Shown: in pieces, positions 10,574 through 21,771 of the stretch | Numbering within the stretch: the stretch's first letter is position 1 | How the letters are laid out: every line of letters starts with the position of its first letter | From: Pyrrhosoma nymphula | Taxonomy: Eukaryota; Arthropoda; Insecta; Odonata; Coenagrionidae | Direction: 5' to 3' | DNA: 64,000 nt | Assembly (NCBI GenBank): GCA_963573305.1 | Contig: OY754337.1 | Location: forward strand, 68,917,094-68,981,093 | Notes under the pieces: model-generated | The model's database searches: none | Seen by the model: only the letters and a program-made list of their open reading frames with translations | What the model was told of the DNA's origin: nothing | Position numbers and translations under genes: made by a program

Positions 10574-12202
10574 CTACACCTTGTTGACGTTCCAATTCAT
10601 GCATCCAAAGCTATACAGCAGTGTAGGAACCGCGAACATGTTCGTGGCAAGAACCTTGTTCTTGCTAGACAGCTCAGAACTCCAGATGTTCCTGAGAGTC
10701 TGTCTGTATTTGGCGGTGAGCCTTTCCTTCACTGCTGCAACCTCCTGCATACGGCGATGGGGGACGCCGAGATATTCATAGGTGTCATCGTCCTCGAGGT
10801 GACGAATGATGCTCCCGTAAACAAGTTGCACGTCTTCTTTGATCTCCGAAAATCTTCCTCTCGCCAAGTGGATGGATGCACACTTGTCCAATCCGAACTC
10901 CATCCCTATAGCCTCACTGTATTCTAGTACGGTGTCCAGGGCAGTGCGAAGGTCTTTCGCATTAGAAGCGTACAGCTTCAGGTCATCCATATAAAACAAA
11001 TGGGTGACCTTATGCTTCCTGTCACCTGGAACACCACACATGTATCCTTGACCTCGTCGCAGCCTAAGGGACAGGGGTAGGAGGGAAATACAGAACAGTA
11101 AGGGGCTCAAGCTGTCGCCTTGAAAAACGCCACGGTGGTATGTTACCAACTCTGTGGAAACTGACCACTTGCCTGAGGTCAGAACAAAGCGCGTTTTCCA
11201 GAGTGGTAACAGGCGTTGGATGCAGGACACTACCTCTGGGTGGACTTTCATCAACTTCAGCATGGCGATCAAAAGCTCATGCGAAGTGGTGTCAAAAGCC
11301 TTCTTGTAGTCCACCCAGGCCATTGATAGGTTTCGCTTATGCCGGATGGCATCCTGGCATATGCACCTATCAATGAGCAGGTTGTCCTTGCATCCCACGA
11401 TTCCCCGCTTTGAGCCCCTCTGCTCGTACACCTCCTCCCAAACCAGCTGGACTTGGTGTAGGATAAGGTCGCTCAAGATCGAGGTGAACGCCTTATATAC
11501 AGTGTTGAGGCAGGTTATAGGGCGGTAGTTCTTTGGATTGGACAAGTCTCCCTTCTTAGGTATTAGAACCGTGCGTCCCTCAGTCAGCCAAGGTGGAATT
11601 GGTTTTCCACCATTTAGAAAGGACGTGAAGATTCTGGCGAGGTGTTGGTGGGTGGAAGTAAATTTCTTCCACCAGAAGTTATTCACGGCATCCATTCCTG
11701 GAGCCGAGAAATTCTTCTTGCCAGAGAAGGCCTTCTTCAAGTCACTTTCGGTGACTGAAAGAGGTCCATCCACATCTTGTAGGTGGCGGTCACAAACCTC
11801 TTTAAAGAGGCCTATGGCCGGAGTATCTCCGTTGAATGGCTTCGACGTTTCGTATATTTCCTTCCAGAAACGTTCAATCTCTTGGACGGGTGGCGGAGAT
11901 TCAACGACAGGCGGAGGTGGTCGAAAGAGACGGGACGGGTGAAGGAGAAAGGTGGCATTTTCTCTCACTCCCCTACTCCTCTTGAGGAGTTTTTTCCGGG
12001 CTGTGGTGAGTGCCCGTACTCTATCGACCGCGTGCTGCTTAATGGTAAGCAGCACGCTTTTATTCAGCGTGTGATGGTTGTACCTGAGACTGCTCGCTAT
12101 GCGCCGAACTTTAGGAGTGAAAGTTTGCCCAGATAAGATGTATTCCATCACACACTGAATTCTCGACGCCTGTTGTCTCGCCTGCGTGATCTTGGCCTCC
12201 AA
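10574..12202 (-). pseudogene. Dong/R4-like reverse transcriptase
   Basis: This frame of 542 codons covers the RT. Motifs include SAPGMDAVNNFWWKKF, LIPKKGDLSNPKNYRPITCL, MAWVDYKKAFDTTSHELL, RGVFQGDSLSPLLFC and the active site FYMDDLKLYA (YMDD at plus positions 10982-10993). Next come the EYLGV and YSFGCMNW segments. It ends in NKV followed by TAG, after which the same frame continues NLDRGTGKMMTIYRSLPP; related elements have a sense codon here. The same TAG is in copy 2. The first Met is not a real start, since homology continues upstream until the truncation. Confidence 0.88.
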
Positions 12203-12252
12203 CTGTTCAAGCCTCTTTGCTGCTTTGTCCTCCCATTATTATTATTATTGAG

Positions 12253-13108
12253 GTCTGCACAAGCTGTTTTGTTACCTGTTAAGTTATCTTTTTGTTATCG
12301 CTGAGTTCAGCCAAAGATATATTGAAAACAGTTATTTGAAGAACTATAATTTCTTTCAAATCTAAAAAAATGTATCATACTTCATGTATGAGCATTTAAA
12401 ATTTCTCGAGGCTAAGTTCTAAAAACAAAAATTACCTCGGTACTTCGAAAAAAATCTTGAATTTTTCAGACTAAAATAACATAAGTACCTTTACTGGAGA
12501 GAGGATTTAAGCACCTATGTATTTGTTACATGATTTTAAACAGAACGAAAACAATGTTTATATCGCCATGAGGAAAATTTTCATACTGAAATAAACAACA
12601 CTTATTGTTTTCTCCAAATTCTTGAAAATAATATGATGAACAATTACAGGTTTTGGCAGAATATGAGTTGAGTTGGCAGAGTTGACAGCTGAAATCAGTA
12701 GTAGCTCACAATATAATTTTGAACAAATTTGAAAAATATATAAATAGTGAAAAAAATTTTGTTTGCGTCAACTGCTATGATCATTTTACAGTGATGTAAG
12801 AACGAAGGTTTTCGCGGTGGTTAATGATGAACTTCTTCATTTTTCAATATTAAAGCAGCTTTGAGGATTACACAAGATAACAAAGCAGTATATATGCATG
12901 GTGGTTTGAACCTGTGACCTTTTAGCTAAAGTATAACTTTCCAGGAGAAATGATACACTAGAAAGACTCCCAAACAATAGAGAGGCATTTGTGGTAGATA
13001 GAGCAATAATCAGGAGAATCACTAGGAGAAAACTAAACAAAAACAATAATTTAACTGAAAGGGTAATTACAGTCACATTTCCTTATTCTATGGCAACACC
13101 AAACTTAC
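12253..13108. other. HERC1 intron sequence, nothing recognised
   Basis: This AT-rich intron sequence runs between the ATT flank of the Dong-like element and HERC1 exon k. I see no coding similarity, terminal repeats or RNA gene. Confidence 0.5.
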
Positions 13109-13307
13109 CCAAATAACTCTGATTTTCCTGATGTCTTCTCGCTGTCGTCATCACCAGCTATTTCACTTTCTAATGGAGATGTAGGCCCTTGTACTCCAAT
13201 TAAGAGGAATAGAGATCTATGGATGACAGTTTTGCAGAGTGCTTCAAAAGTGTCTTCTGCATGGTCAGCTGATATTCCTTCTGGCTCACTCTGTGTTTCA
13301 TCCATGT
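13109..13307 (-). CDS. HERC1: HERC1 exon k (VIHRxxLLxxGV)
   Basis: This exon has two leading bases, 65 codons and two trailing bases. It reads MDETQSEPEGISADHAEDTF, then EALCKTVIHRSLFLLIGVQG, then PTSPLESEIAGDDDSEKTSG. HERC1 carries YTAACNSVIHRCALLILGVS at this position, flanked by acidic and serine-rich linkers as here. The Met at its start is internal, not an initiator: the acceptor AAAAG just upstream joins the preceding exon in phase (split Asp codon). The donor is TTTGG|GTAAGT. The 10.6-kb intron that follows contains two LINEs, the first Dong-like copy and a Tigger pseudogene. Confidence 0.92.
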
Positions 13308-13627
13308 CTTTTGAATGAAAAAATTCAGTAAAATATCTTAATTAAGCATCAAAATCAGTAACTATGATAGTAAGTTCAACTTAGCAAAAACCTCATGCAT
13401 TTTCATGAAAGTCAAAAGTAGTGTTTTTTACTTAGGAGATAATATCTAGCTAATAAAAATCTGAAAAAAACTCTTCTTAGATCCAGAATTTAAAGAGCTG
13501 GGGTAATTAAACTAGTTTTGGTTTGCATACTGTCTGGCTATGGCCTAAGTCAGAGCAAGTCATGGTTACACAGAAGATTATGTCATATAGCCATAATCCT
13601 AGCTGTAACCAAGACAATAACCAGACA

Positions 13628-14165
13628 TTGTATCTACATCTACATACTATCCTGCAAGCTGCCATATGCTCATGCAGCAGGGGGTGTTAGGACACCAGTC
13701 ATGCAGTGGTGTTATTGGGAGAATGTTATAAGGAGGTGAAAAAGTGAAGTGCATTTCGGGAGTGTTTTCAGCGGATCTCAGTTTTTACTACGGTCACTTT
13801 CTGTGCATTGAAAGAACGAATTTTTGTACCTATCTGTTTGGCTATGCATCTCTCTTATTTTACCTTTCCTGTCGGACCTACAGATGTAGTTCGGCGTCAA
13901 AATTATATTCTCTGTGTCACACTGAAACACACCTGTTCTGAATTACTCAAGCAATCTAAGCCTAGCATGTAGCCTCCGAGTCTCTAGCAGTTCCCAACCT
14001 AATCACTCTAAAAGCTGTGACTCTTTGTTTCCTCATAGCAGTTTTTAATGAAACACACAGCTTTACTTTGTATTTATTTTAATTAAATCTTTCTGTCCAG
14101 GGTGCCAAATGCTTGCGGCATTTTCACGGTGTGGCCTAACCAGAACATTGTACAACCAGCCCATT
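13628..14165 (-). repeat. LINE 3'-end fragment (GATGTA tail)
   Basis: On the plus strand it begins TCTACATCTACATACT and matches the 3' end of the LINE at 35718-36705, including TGTTAGGACACCAG and TCTAAGCCTAGC. Read on the minus strand it would encode the last part of an RT C-terminus but is heavily decayed. It lies in the HERC1 intron between exons j and k, in the same orientation as HERC1. Confidence 0.7.
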
Positions 14166-14535
14166 GTATTGTGTATACTCGAGTACAATTTGAGAAATTT
14201 CTTCCTTTTTTCAGCCAGTGAAAACCTACCTTCGACTTATATTCGATTCACTAAATATGGTGACATTTTCGGGGTGAGTATTTCTGCCTATCAGCTGCAT
14301 TAAACCATATGTATCTCTATAACTCACAATAAATGGAGAAAATTTGCCGAGAAATGCACTAACTATACATTCTAGGTTTTGTATTAGGACCTACCACTGA
14401 CAAATACACTTGGTACTTCTACTTTACAATATAAATACATTACCACAAGGCCAACTGTATTGTACAAATATCGCATAACCACCTCAAAGCACTAGGATTA
14501 GCTATGGGCAACGATGTAAATCTCTGTATACGTAC

Positions 14536-15374
14536 TGTAACCAAATTTCCCTCCCTCTGGGAGGCACTTTGTAAATCCTGGTTAAAGCCGATTGCAGATT
14601 TCGATGGTCTACTTGTGCAAAGACCACCACAACCTCTAGCGGCGAACTGAGGCAGAAGAGAGTAAAAGGCTGAGTGCAGGGAAAGTCAATCTCTCACCGT
14701 TTTTACTCGCTTACTGTTCTGACGCTCTTACCGTTCTTACTCTCTTGCTGTGCTGGCCATCTTGCAACTCACTGCCCTAACGTGCTCCAGTATCTTGCAT
14801 GCTCCGCTCTTATGTGCTTCGACAGCTGACATGTTCCGGGAGGCAGCCACTCTTGATCCCATCAGTCATATTTATTTTCTTTTGTGAGTGAGTGCAGTGA
14901 TATTCTGAATTGGGAGGACAAGGGGCACGAAAGACGAGGTAAATACCCTGCTCACGAGGAGCCAAAGATAAGTGACAGTTGAATTATGTTCTTTGCTTGC
15001 GAGGAACCAGAGATAAGTGTTTTGTTAAACTTAGATAATTGTTTATGGTCTTATGTCCATGGTCTTCGATTTTTTGCTATTTTCAAGAATGTGCAGTGTG
15101 TTATTTAATTTGAGTAGATCTTTAGCTCGAGGTAAATAGAGGAATCCTTTGGTTAAATTTTGGTAATTATTTATGTTCTTTTGCTCTGCTTGTTGGTAAA
15201 TGTTCAATAAACCTGCTAAATACTTTTTGTTTTGAACAATCCTTGCATTTCTTTACGTGCGCCTAGCCTAACCTAAACAATCGGGAGACCCTACGGTTTT
15301 ATGTCCTTTCCCTTGCCCTCGTTTTTCATTCACGAGCTAGAGGTGTGGGAGAGACGAGTGGAGGGAGGGTTACA
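14536..15374. mobile_element. Solo LTR with 4-bp TSD
   Basis: The 839-bp segment starts TGTAACC and ends GGTTACA, so the terminal TGTAAC/GTTACA hexamers are inverted, as in LTRs. It is flanked on both sides by GTAC (14532-14535, 15375-15378). A polyadenylation signal AATAAA occurs near 15206. There is no internal coding region or second LTR, so this is best read as a recombination product of an LTR retrotransposon. The 4-bp duplication suits Gypsy- or BEL-type integrases. Confidence 0.75.
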
Positions 15375-15666
15375 GTACTGATCGATATGATGCACCTTTT
15401 TTACATGCTGTCAATGAAAATAACGTGTAGAAATATAGACTCAATAATGGGATGAAACAAAAACAGGTCTAATTCTCATCACAAAATCAGGAGTTGGCTG
15501 GCTTCTATACTTTCCAGTACTCCATACACTGACGGCCAGCTGAATCAGTTAAGACTCACTACTAGTTTCATTGGTCCCATTTTATAAATTTCAGCCACAG
15601 TCCCAAATATTTGTAAATATCCTTCTCTTCCAGCAAATATTCACATTTCCATAACCATCTGCACCT

Positions 15667-15692
15667 ATGGTGGATCTTTCACGAAGATCCAC
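15667..15692. other. Short perfect hairpin
   Basis: ATGGTGGATCTT and its complement AAGATCCACCAT are separated by four bases. It stands alone in intron sequence between the solo LTR and exon j; its role is unknown. Confidence 0.5.
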
Positions 15693-15982
15693 CATCGGCA
15701 TTCATCCACCACTTCGTTGATATTTGATTAATTCACCAATATTTCCGTTTAAAATATAATATGTATATATAATGAGTAATATTTTGAGATTAGGAACAAA
15801 TTTAATCTATTTACACTGTTTTATTTGGGAAAATTTGACGAGAAATTGAAACAAATTTAAAGTCGCACTAGCTTGTGGAATGGATTACATTGAACTTCTT
15901 AAGAGTCCACTAAATGTATTAAAGCACGGCCCAGATATAAATGGTTTAGTCAATAGCCCATTAATGAGGATGCAATATTTAC

Positions 15983-16233
15983 CGGTGTCATCAATTCTGG
16001 AATCGTCATGACTGTCTTCTCTAGATGTTTCAATCATTCCCCCATTTCCTCCCCTCTCAGAATCAACACGTTCAGGCCCCCTTTGTCTTCTCCCCTTGAA
16101 TGCATCGTCAGATAGTGAGTGTCGCATAGATGGATTTAAGTCCCTCAGAGGATGAGACTTGGTGGCAAGAACCTCTCTCCTTAGCACAAAAACCTTATGG
16201 AAAACCTCCAAAAGTTCAGGTGTGCTAGCATTT
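15983..16233 (-). CDS. HERC1: HERC1 exon j (LLEVFHKVFVLRREVL + charged linker)
   Basis: This exon has one leading base, 83 codons and one trailing base. It opens NASTPELLEVFHKVFVLRRE, continues VLATKSHPL, then enters a hydrophilic stretch rich in Arg, Asp, Ser and Gly (for example KGRRQRGPERVDSERGG). HERC1 has LSEVYRCVYKVRSRLLACKN here, followed by a long acidic, probably disordered linker, so the arthropod version has the same helix-then-linker plan. The acceptor is ATTTCCAG and the donor ACCG|GTAAATA. The downstream intron holds a solo LTR and a LINE fragment. Confidence 0.93.
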
Positions 16234-16403
16234 CTGGAAATAAAAAGAATTGATAAAATTAGATTGCACTGATTCATTCAAGTACTAAAGCTTACATGGC
16301 ATTAAAAAAGGCATTTCCTATCCACAGTAGATGGCATTTACCTACACTATCAAACCACCAAAGACTCAGAGTAGCAAATCACATGGAACATTTAACTACG
16401 ATA

Positions 16404-17877
16404 CAGTAGGACCCCCATATCCATGGTAGATATGTTTCAAGACCTTCTGTGGATATCAGAGTCCAGGGTGTGTAAGTCATTTTTCAATTAAGTAAAAGCA
16501 TTCAGGTTACTATGCTAGAGAAACACCTTCCCAGAATTCTTACAGAGTATGTTTTTTTAAATTATTTATCATTATTTAGGACATGCATAACATGTAAATA
16601 ATATGAATATATGACATGTGGGTGTATATGACTATGCCACATTTTATGTGACTTACCAAGTCACAATTCTAAACAACACGCTTTTTCTTATGCTGTGCTA
16701 CATTGCATGGGCAAGGGATTCCATTTTCCTTTTTCATCCAGTCCCTTCATCCTTCTCTTTGAAAAGAAGGCCAGAGTAGGAACACTGAGCTCATCGTGCT
16801 TGTCATGAATCAATGGAATGCCCTTAGGGTGTCCAAACATGTGATATCCCTCTAAGTGCAGGCCGACTGGTAATCATTTCATTATCACCTTAATCTCAAA
16901 GAAACTCATTAGAGTACTGCACCTCTCCTCCAGCCCAAGGTCTCCCCCCCCCCCTTCACAAAAGTTTGGTCCAGAGAAAAGACATCGGCAGCTATAAAGA
17001 ACCACAATGAGCCCACAATGGCATGGCTATATTGAGACTGACATGACTGACCTTGAGTCTCATGACCCAAGGTCCACACAGTCAGAAGTGGCAAGGGTTA
17101 TTGAAAGGGTATTTTACCTGCTCCACGATACCCTGCCCCTAAACCCATCCCTTCAATCAGAAAACTTTGTGCAAAGAAGGCCTAAATCCCCAAAAACTTT
17201 GCATCAAATGCTGCTAGCCAAAGCTTCCCTTTTGCAAGACAAAATGTTATCTTATGTTTTGAGTAATAATTACTGTTGTCCTCAAGCACAGATGGGTAAA
17301 AGAAAAATATTTTAAACCCAAATACTGTAAAAATACCCATTGCTAATATTTATTTTATTAAAATATCAAATACTAAATTTAGATCAAATGTTATTTTCAT
17401 TCATAAACTCACCAATCGACAATTTGCTCTTGTTATAAAGTTTACAGACTTCAGGATATTGTTTTTTCTTCCTGAATTAAATTGAGAATTGGCATTTATT
17501 CCTAACCCTAGAGCACTTCATGAATGTATTCTCTTCACCAATGCTGAACCAACATTACTAATTACTACGTTTGGGAGCCTTAACAAAAAATGAACTGTAA
17601 AAAAGGCATGTGACATGGCAAGGAATGCAGACACTGAGAATGCTCAAGTTTTGCTGGTGTGTATTTTAAAGGCTATGATAATAGGTGAGGGCAGAGAGCA
17701 ACTTGCTTTATGGGCTCAGCGATGAGATTTTGCATTGTAGAATGATGCATATTTGAACTTGAGTCCAATATTTCAAGAAATTTTACTCCTAATTTTCGAA
17801 ATGAGTGAACCATGAATAACTGAAACTGTGGATACTGGGACCGCAGATACTGGAACCATGGGTACACAGGCTTTACT
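16404..17877. mobile_element. Tigger-like MITE (weak ends)
   Basis: The left end after TA is CAGTAGGACCCCCATATCCA. The right end read inward is AGTAAAGCCTGTGTACCCAT, matching imperfectly over the terminus and the CCATGG. No transposase is seen inside. The ends resemble pogo/Tigger derivatives, but the right TA duplication is not clear. Confidence 0.42.
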
Positions 17878-17879
17878 AA

Positions 17880-18145
17880 ACACTAATCCATCGAAAGGCT
17901 GATTCACCTGCATGAAATCTAGATTATTACATATTTCAAAGGTCTTACGTGAAAATTAATTGCCATCAAATGTAAGTTTTTAGTAGTATTCAAATACTGA
18001 TATTGCTTTCTTTCCACATGAATATACTTCATTTCAATAATTTCACCTCTAACTTTATCACTCACTCAACATTACTCTCAATTCAGTATTTTGCATCTAT
18101 TAAATACTTTTGAATGTGATCCATCCACAGATTTTAAATATTAAT
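17880..18145. other. Intron sequence, nothing recognised
   Basis: This is AT-rich sequence between two Tigger-type remnants in the HERC1 intron between exons i and j. Confidence 0.45.
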
Positions 18146-19200
18146 ACAGTAGAAACTCAATAATTCGAAGTCAGGGGGACTGACAAATCGGCACTTCATA
18201 TTTTCGAGTTTTGTATCCCCTAACTTTTGTGGTTCTTGGCATGGTTTTAGAAACAATTTTTTGTTGTTATTTCTGAAAGAATTTTTACAAAACGCTTTTC
18301 TTTAATAAAATTTTTGTCATAAAGGACCGTTAAATAAATATCACTTCATATTTCCCCATGCAAATTAGTGTGGTTGATTTTTCTGCCCAATTTAGAAAAT
18401 GCAAACGTGAAGAGCAAAAATTGCACATTTTTGTTTAAGAATTTAATTTTCTTAATCCGTGGTCAATAGAGATTGTTTGTGTTTTTGTACCTCCCACCTG
18501 TTATACGTTTTTGTATCGGTCCATTGCACCTTCCACCTCTAGTGTGACTCTTGGTCCAAAATTTCCTGTTACCTCTTGCAAACAAATAAACACTTTTGGT
18601 AACAGTTCACCAGAACATGTCACACTGTATTGTGCTGTGTATGAATGAGTCATTTTCTTTAACAGTCTCACACAGACTTCTGTAGCTTTTTCACCTTGAT
18701 AAGAATGCGTACGTCTAATTTGGGCATGGTACTCGCATCCTATTTGGTCAGTATTAATTACTAATGATGGTTCAAACATTGGAATCAGCTTCCTGCTTTG
18801 TTACTGGAACAGAAGAGCTACTTTCATTGTGTCCTCTGCAGACTTTATATCCTTTAGACTCATATATCGGGTGACTTTCCTCTGTCGAATCTTTAGTTTT
18901 CGTTTAAAACGATTTGTCCATGTCATAGAAGCGTTGAACTGAAAATCATCGGCCAAAAATTGAGATGCTGCTGCCACAGCCCACTGCTGTACCATTCTCG
19001 TCATCACATGCTCGCCATTTGCTCTGCATTCGCAAAACCTGTCAAAAGTCCATTTGTCGATCAAATCCCACTCAAATCAAATCGAGAAATGGTGATTCGA
19101 TTACAGAAATTAGTGGATAAGCTGATCATATTTTCCCCTCCTTTTTTCAATGCACGACAAAACAAGAGAACGGGGATCTTTGATCGTGGGTCTTATAAAT
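18146..19200 (-). pseudogene. Pogo/Jerky-like transposase fragment
   Basis: The left boundary carries a Tigger-like end (TA followed by CAGTAGAAACTCAATAATTC at 18146). Minus-strand frames at 18801-19064 read WAVAAASQFLADDFQFNASM followed by TWTNRFKRKLKIRQRKVTRY, the second helix-turn-helix of a CENP-B-type DNA-binding domain. The frame at 18501-18779 reads VINTDQIGCEYHAQIRRTHS followed by MTHSYTAQYSVTCSGELLPK, the start of the DDE domain with its first Asp in NTDQ. The rest of the catalytic domain and the right end are missing. It is distinct in sequence from the Tigger gene at 5.3-6.5 kb. Confidence 0.72.
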
Positions 19201-19469
19201 AACGATGTTACAATTATTTAGACTATTGTATAATTATGATATCAACAGGAGGCCTTGCAAATGAAGGAACAAATCAAGTTTGCGTGGTGAAAGAATGGGG
19301 AAACAAATAAATTACGTTGACTTAGCACGAAAGAAAAAAAAATAAGCCCTATGGTATTCGCGAAAAAAAAATATTTCCACTCATTAAAAAAAAACTTTGA
19401 ATAGAAAAGTAAAAATTAGATTTTAACATAAAATTCCACAAAGGAAAAACAAAGAAAATAAGCATAAAA

Positions 19470-19560
19470 AAATTTGTCTCCGACGGGAATCAAACACGGT
19501 CCCTCCGCACCGCAGCCCCGTACGCTGACCACTGTATTTCACCACCCTTGATGGCGGAGG
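19470..19560 (-). repeat. tRNA-derived SINE head (decayed)
   Basis: On the minus strand it reads GTGGTCAGCGTACGGGGCTG as an A-box region, then GTGTTTGATTCCCG as a B box, with CCACC at the 5' end. The shape is that of a tRNA, but the acceptor stem is poor. It is probably a SINE head or tRNA pseudogene. Confidence 0.5.
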
Positions 19561-20932
19561 GTGATAAATAGGGTTTTTATAACATCTATAAATGTTTAAA
19601 CACCTTTGTTGTTTAAACTATTGGATTTAGACACCCATATGTGGGGTGATTCATGAAAAGCATTATGAGTTCTATATCCATACGAATTTTCATCAAGATC
19701 TGCGACCCGTTTATCGGACACTCCCCTTGTAAGTCAGCTAGACTCTTTTAGCAGATGTAGACACCTAAAAAATCAGAGTTGTGGAATATGATGCATGAGC
19801 CATAAAAAACACTTTACCCTGACTCTGCAGGCAAGACCCTCGACACCTCACTCTCCCATCTTTCTCCTGCCATTTCATGACCCAACTCCAACCTAGGCCA
19901 CCTTACCAAAGGTGGTAAGTCACCTCATTGTCCCCACTAAGGCCTTTCTTCTCTTATGGGACTATGCCCCTTAGGTGGAGAAATGCATGGCTTCCTACAA
20001 CAGGAGATAGCTTCCAACTGGAAACACACTGGAGAAGTATAATTTGTTTTCACAGGAATGAAAAGAGAGACTTGGTAATCCAAATTGATTTTACTAACTA
20101 CAACCCAGGTTTAGTCGCTTCGCGACATGATCAAGTGCCGTGTTGGGTCAATAAGGTGAATTCCACAAATTACGCCTTAATGCGTGATACATATCTATTT
20201 TTAGACCTATTTTTCTTATAAGATTGCTCTGACCAGAATCAATATAATGGAATGCAGTTTTCCATGTTTATAGTAATATGAATAAACTAGAGGTCTATAA
20301 TGAAATAAATTCGATAATAAGCCTAGTTTAAAATATATTCCATTGCAAAGATAGATCTTTTTGCATCACTTTTTGGGAAACAAAGCAGCCATTACTTTTT
20401 CCTTTTCCTATTCTAGGGAAGAACTTCCATGTTTTGTTAGCTAATTCTTGAAAACCATTGGTTAAATTAAAAATACACACTGTTTCAGATCCAAAAAAGT
20501 AATTGAAGTATTTATCTACCCCATTGACAGGGTTCACATTCCCAGTTCTCACATTTCAAGAAATGCAAGTTGGATGCTTTCATGGCATTAATATAGGAAT
20601 CATTATGTGAAATACCAGTTATAAAATGTTGAGGAGTATCAAAGTACATATCAATGTTTCAAGTTTCAATGAATCATCATCCTAAGGGTTGATATAGATA
20701 ATATAATTTTTCTCCACAAGCTGTTATTGGAGGTACTATTTTCTTCAGTATCATTCTCCACAACCTCCATATTATTATTCCACCTGCCCAACAAATTTGA
20801 ATTTGAAACTGATTAAGATTCAAATATCCCATAAAATCACCTTCAGTGTCCTGTTAATGTATAAAATCTAACTTCCTCAAAGTAATTGTCATTAGAAAGA
20901 AATTTCATGCAAGCGTCATTTATCCTGTAGCA
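19561..20932. other. HERC1 intron, no recognised feature
   Basis: This 1.37-kb stretch contains only short frames without similarity. I see no terminal repeats or target duplications. Confidence 0.45.
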
Positions 20933-21040
20933 TATAATAATAATAATAATAACATATTTATTGTTCCACTGGTCATGTGACATAGAACTATTACAACAGG
21001 TAGATTAGGACCAACTAGGTATTACAACACTAAGATTATC
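20933..21040 (-). repeat. CR1-like LINE 3' tail
   Basis: On the minus strand GTTCTATGTCACATGACCAG is followed by an AATAAA-like stretch and (ATT)n (plus strand AATAATAATAATAATAA at about 20935-20951). This copies the 3' UTR plus ATT tail layout of the LINEs at 9.2 and 29.9 kb. Only the last ~100 bp remain. Confidence 0.6.
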
Positions 21041-21064
21041 ACAAACTGAATGTAATAAACTTAC

Positions 21065-21362
21065 ACCTGCTTAGCCATAACAGCTTCCAGAAGTCCAGTA
21101 TGTTTCAGCAAAGTTACAAGCATAAGTCTTGATATCTTCTCAAGAAGTGGCTCATCTACCACCTCGCAGGTGTCCCAATCTTCTGCCTGAGCTGTTTCTA
21201 TCATCGTCTCATGAACCAAATACTGACTATTGGATGTCAATGCCATATCTAACATGTTGACTACCTCTGGGGTAAGTAGAGCTCTTGTTAAGGTACTCTT
21301 AATTGATCGATAGTCACTGGAACAGGTGCTCATTGCAACAGTCAACTCATTCACTAAATTTC
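21065..21362 (-). CDS. HERC1: HERC1 exon i (KDWD...LLKHTxLL)
   Basis: This is the largest exon here: two leading bases, 98 codons and two trailing bases. After the splice it reads NLVNELTVAMSTCSSDYRSI, and near its end AQAEDWDTCEVVDEPLLEKI and SRLMLVTLLKHTGLLEAVMA. HERC1 has KDWDSATLSNESLLDTVSRF followed by VLAALLKHTNLL. The acceptor is ATCTTCAG. The donor is taken at CAGGT|GTAAGT rather than CAG|GTGTAA, because only that phase joins exon j (split Val codon). A CR1-like LINE tail in the same orientation lies just inside the downstream intron. Confidence 0.94.
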
Positions 21363-21663
21363 CTGAAGATAAAGGCCATGCAACCAAAATCAGTACACAA
21401 AAACAAAATACATATCCCATTGGCTTTAAAAGAAGGTGATTAGCTGGTTTTGATAAGTACTATTGTTGTACTCCCATTAACTAATATTTAAAAAATTACT
21501 ATCCATTAATATAAATTTAAATAATATGCATATTGTTTACCATTGGTTGTAAAAATTTCCCATTCACAGAAAAATATATTTTTTACATACAATGATATTA
21601 CTGAAGCAGTTTTAATGAAATGGAATAAATAAATATTCAGGGAAGTGTGATAATTCAAAATAC

Positions 21664-21771
21664 AGTAAAACCTTGATTTTACGCAGTTAGAGGAACCAAA
21701 ATATGGGCACTGTGTAAAATCAAAGTGTGTAAAATCAAGACTTTTTGAAGTGGTGACAACAAAGGTGTACA
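21664..21771 (+). repeat. Tigger-type terminal fragment
   Basis: It starts CAGTAAAACCTTGATTTTAC after TA and repeats GTGTAAAATCAA. It looks like the left end of a pogo/Tigger element interrupted by the element at 21772. Its right end was not found. Confidence 0.4.

Larger units (their letters stand above)
9262..12232 (-). mobile_element. Dong/R4-like LINE, copy 1 (5'-truncated)
   Basis: The element has a reverse transcriptase followed by a C-terminal restriction-enzyme-like endonuclease, the plan of the R2/R4/Dong group. It is bounded on both sides by ATT triplets: the LINE tail at 9243-9258 and ATTATTATTATTATT at about 12232-12248. Dong elements are known to target TAA repeats. The 3' end carries the near-palindrome GTTACAGTTGTAAC (plus strand 9269-9282), also present in copy 2. 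It is shorter than copy 2 by about 750 bp at the 5' end. Confidence 0.85.

Noticed and set aside
11140..12136. Plus-strand frames up to 134 codons
   Set aside because: Antisense shadows of the Dong-like reverse transcriptase.
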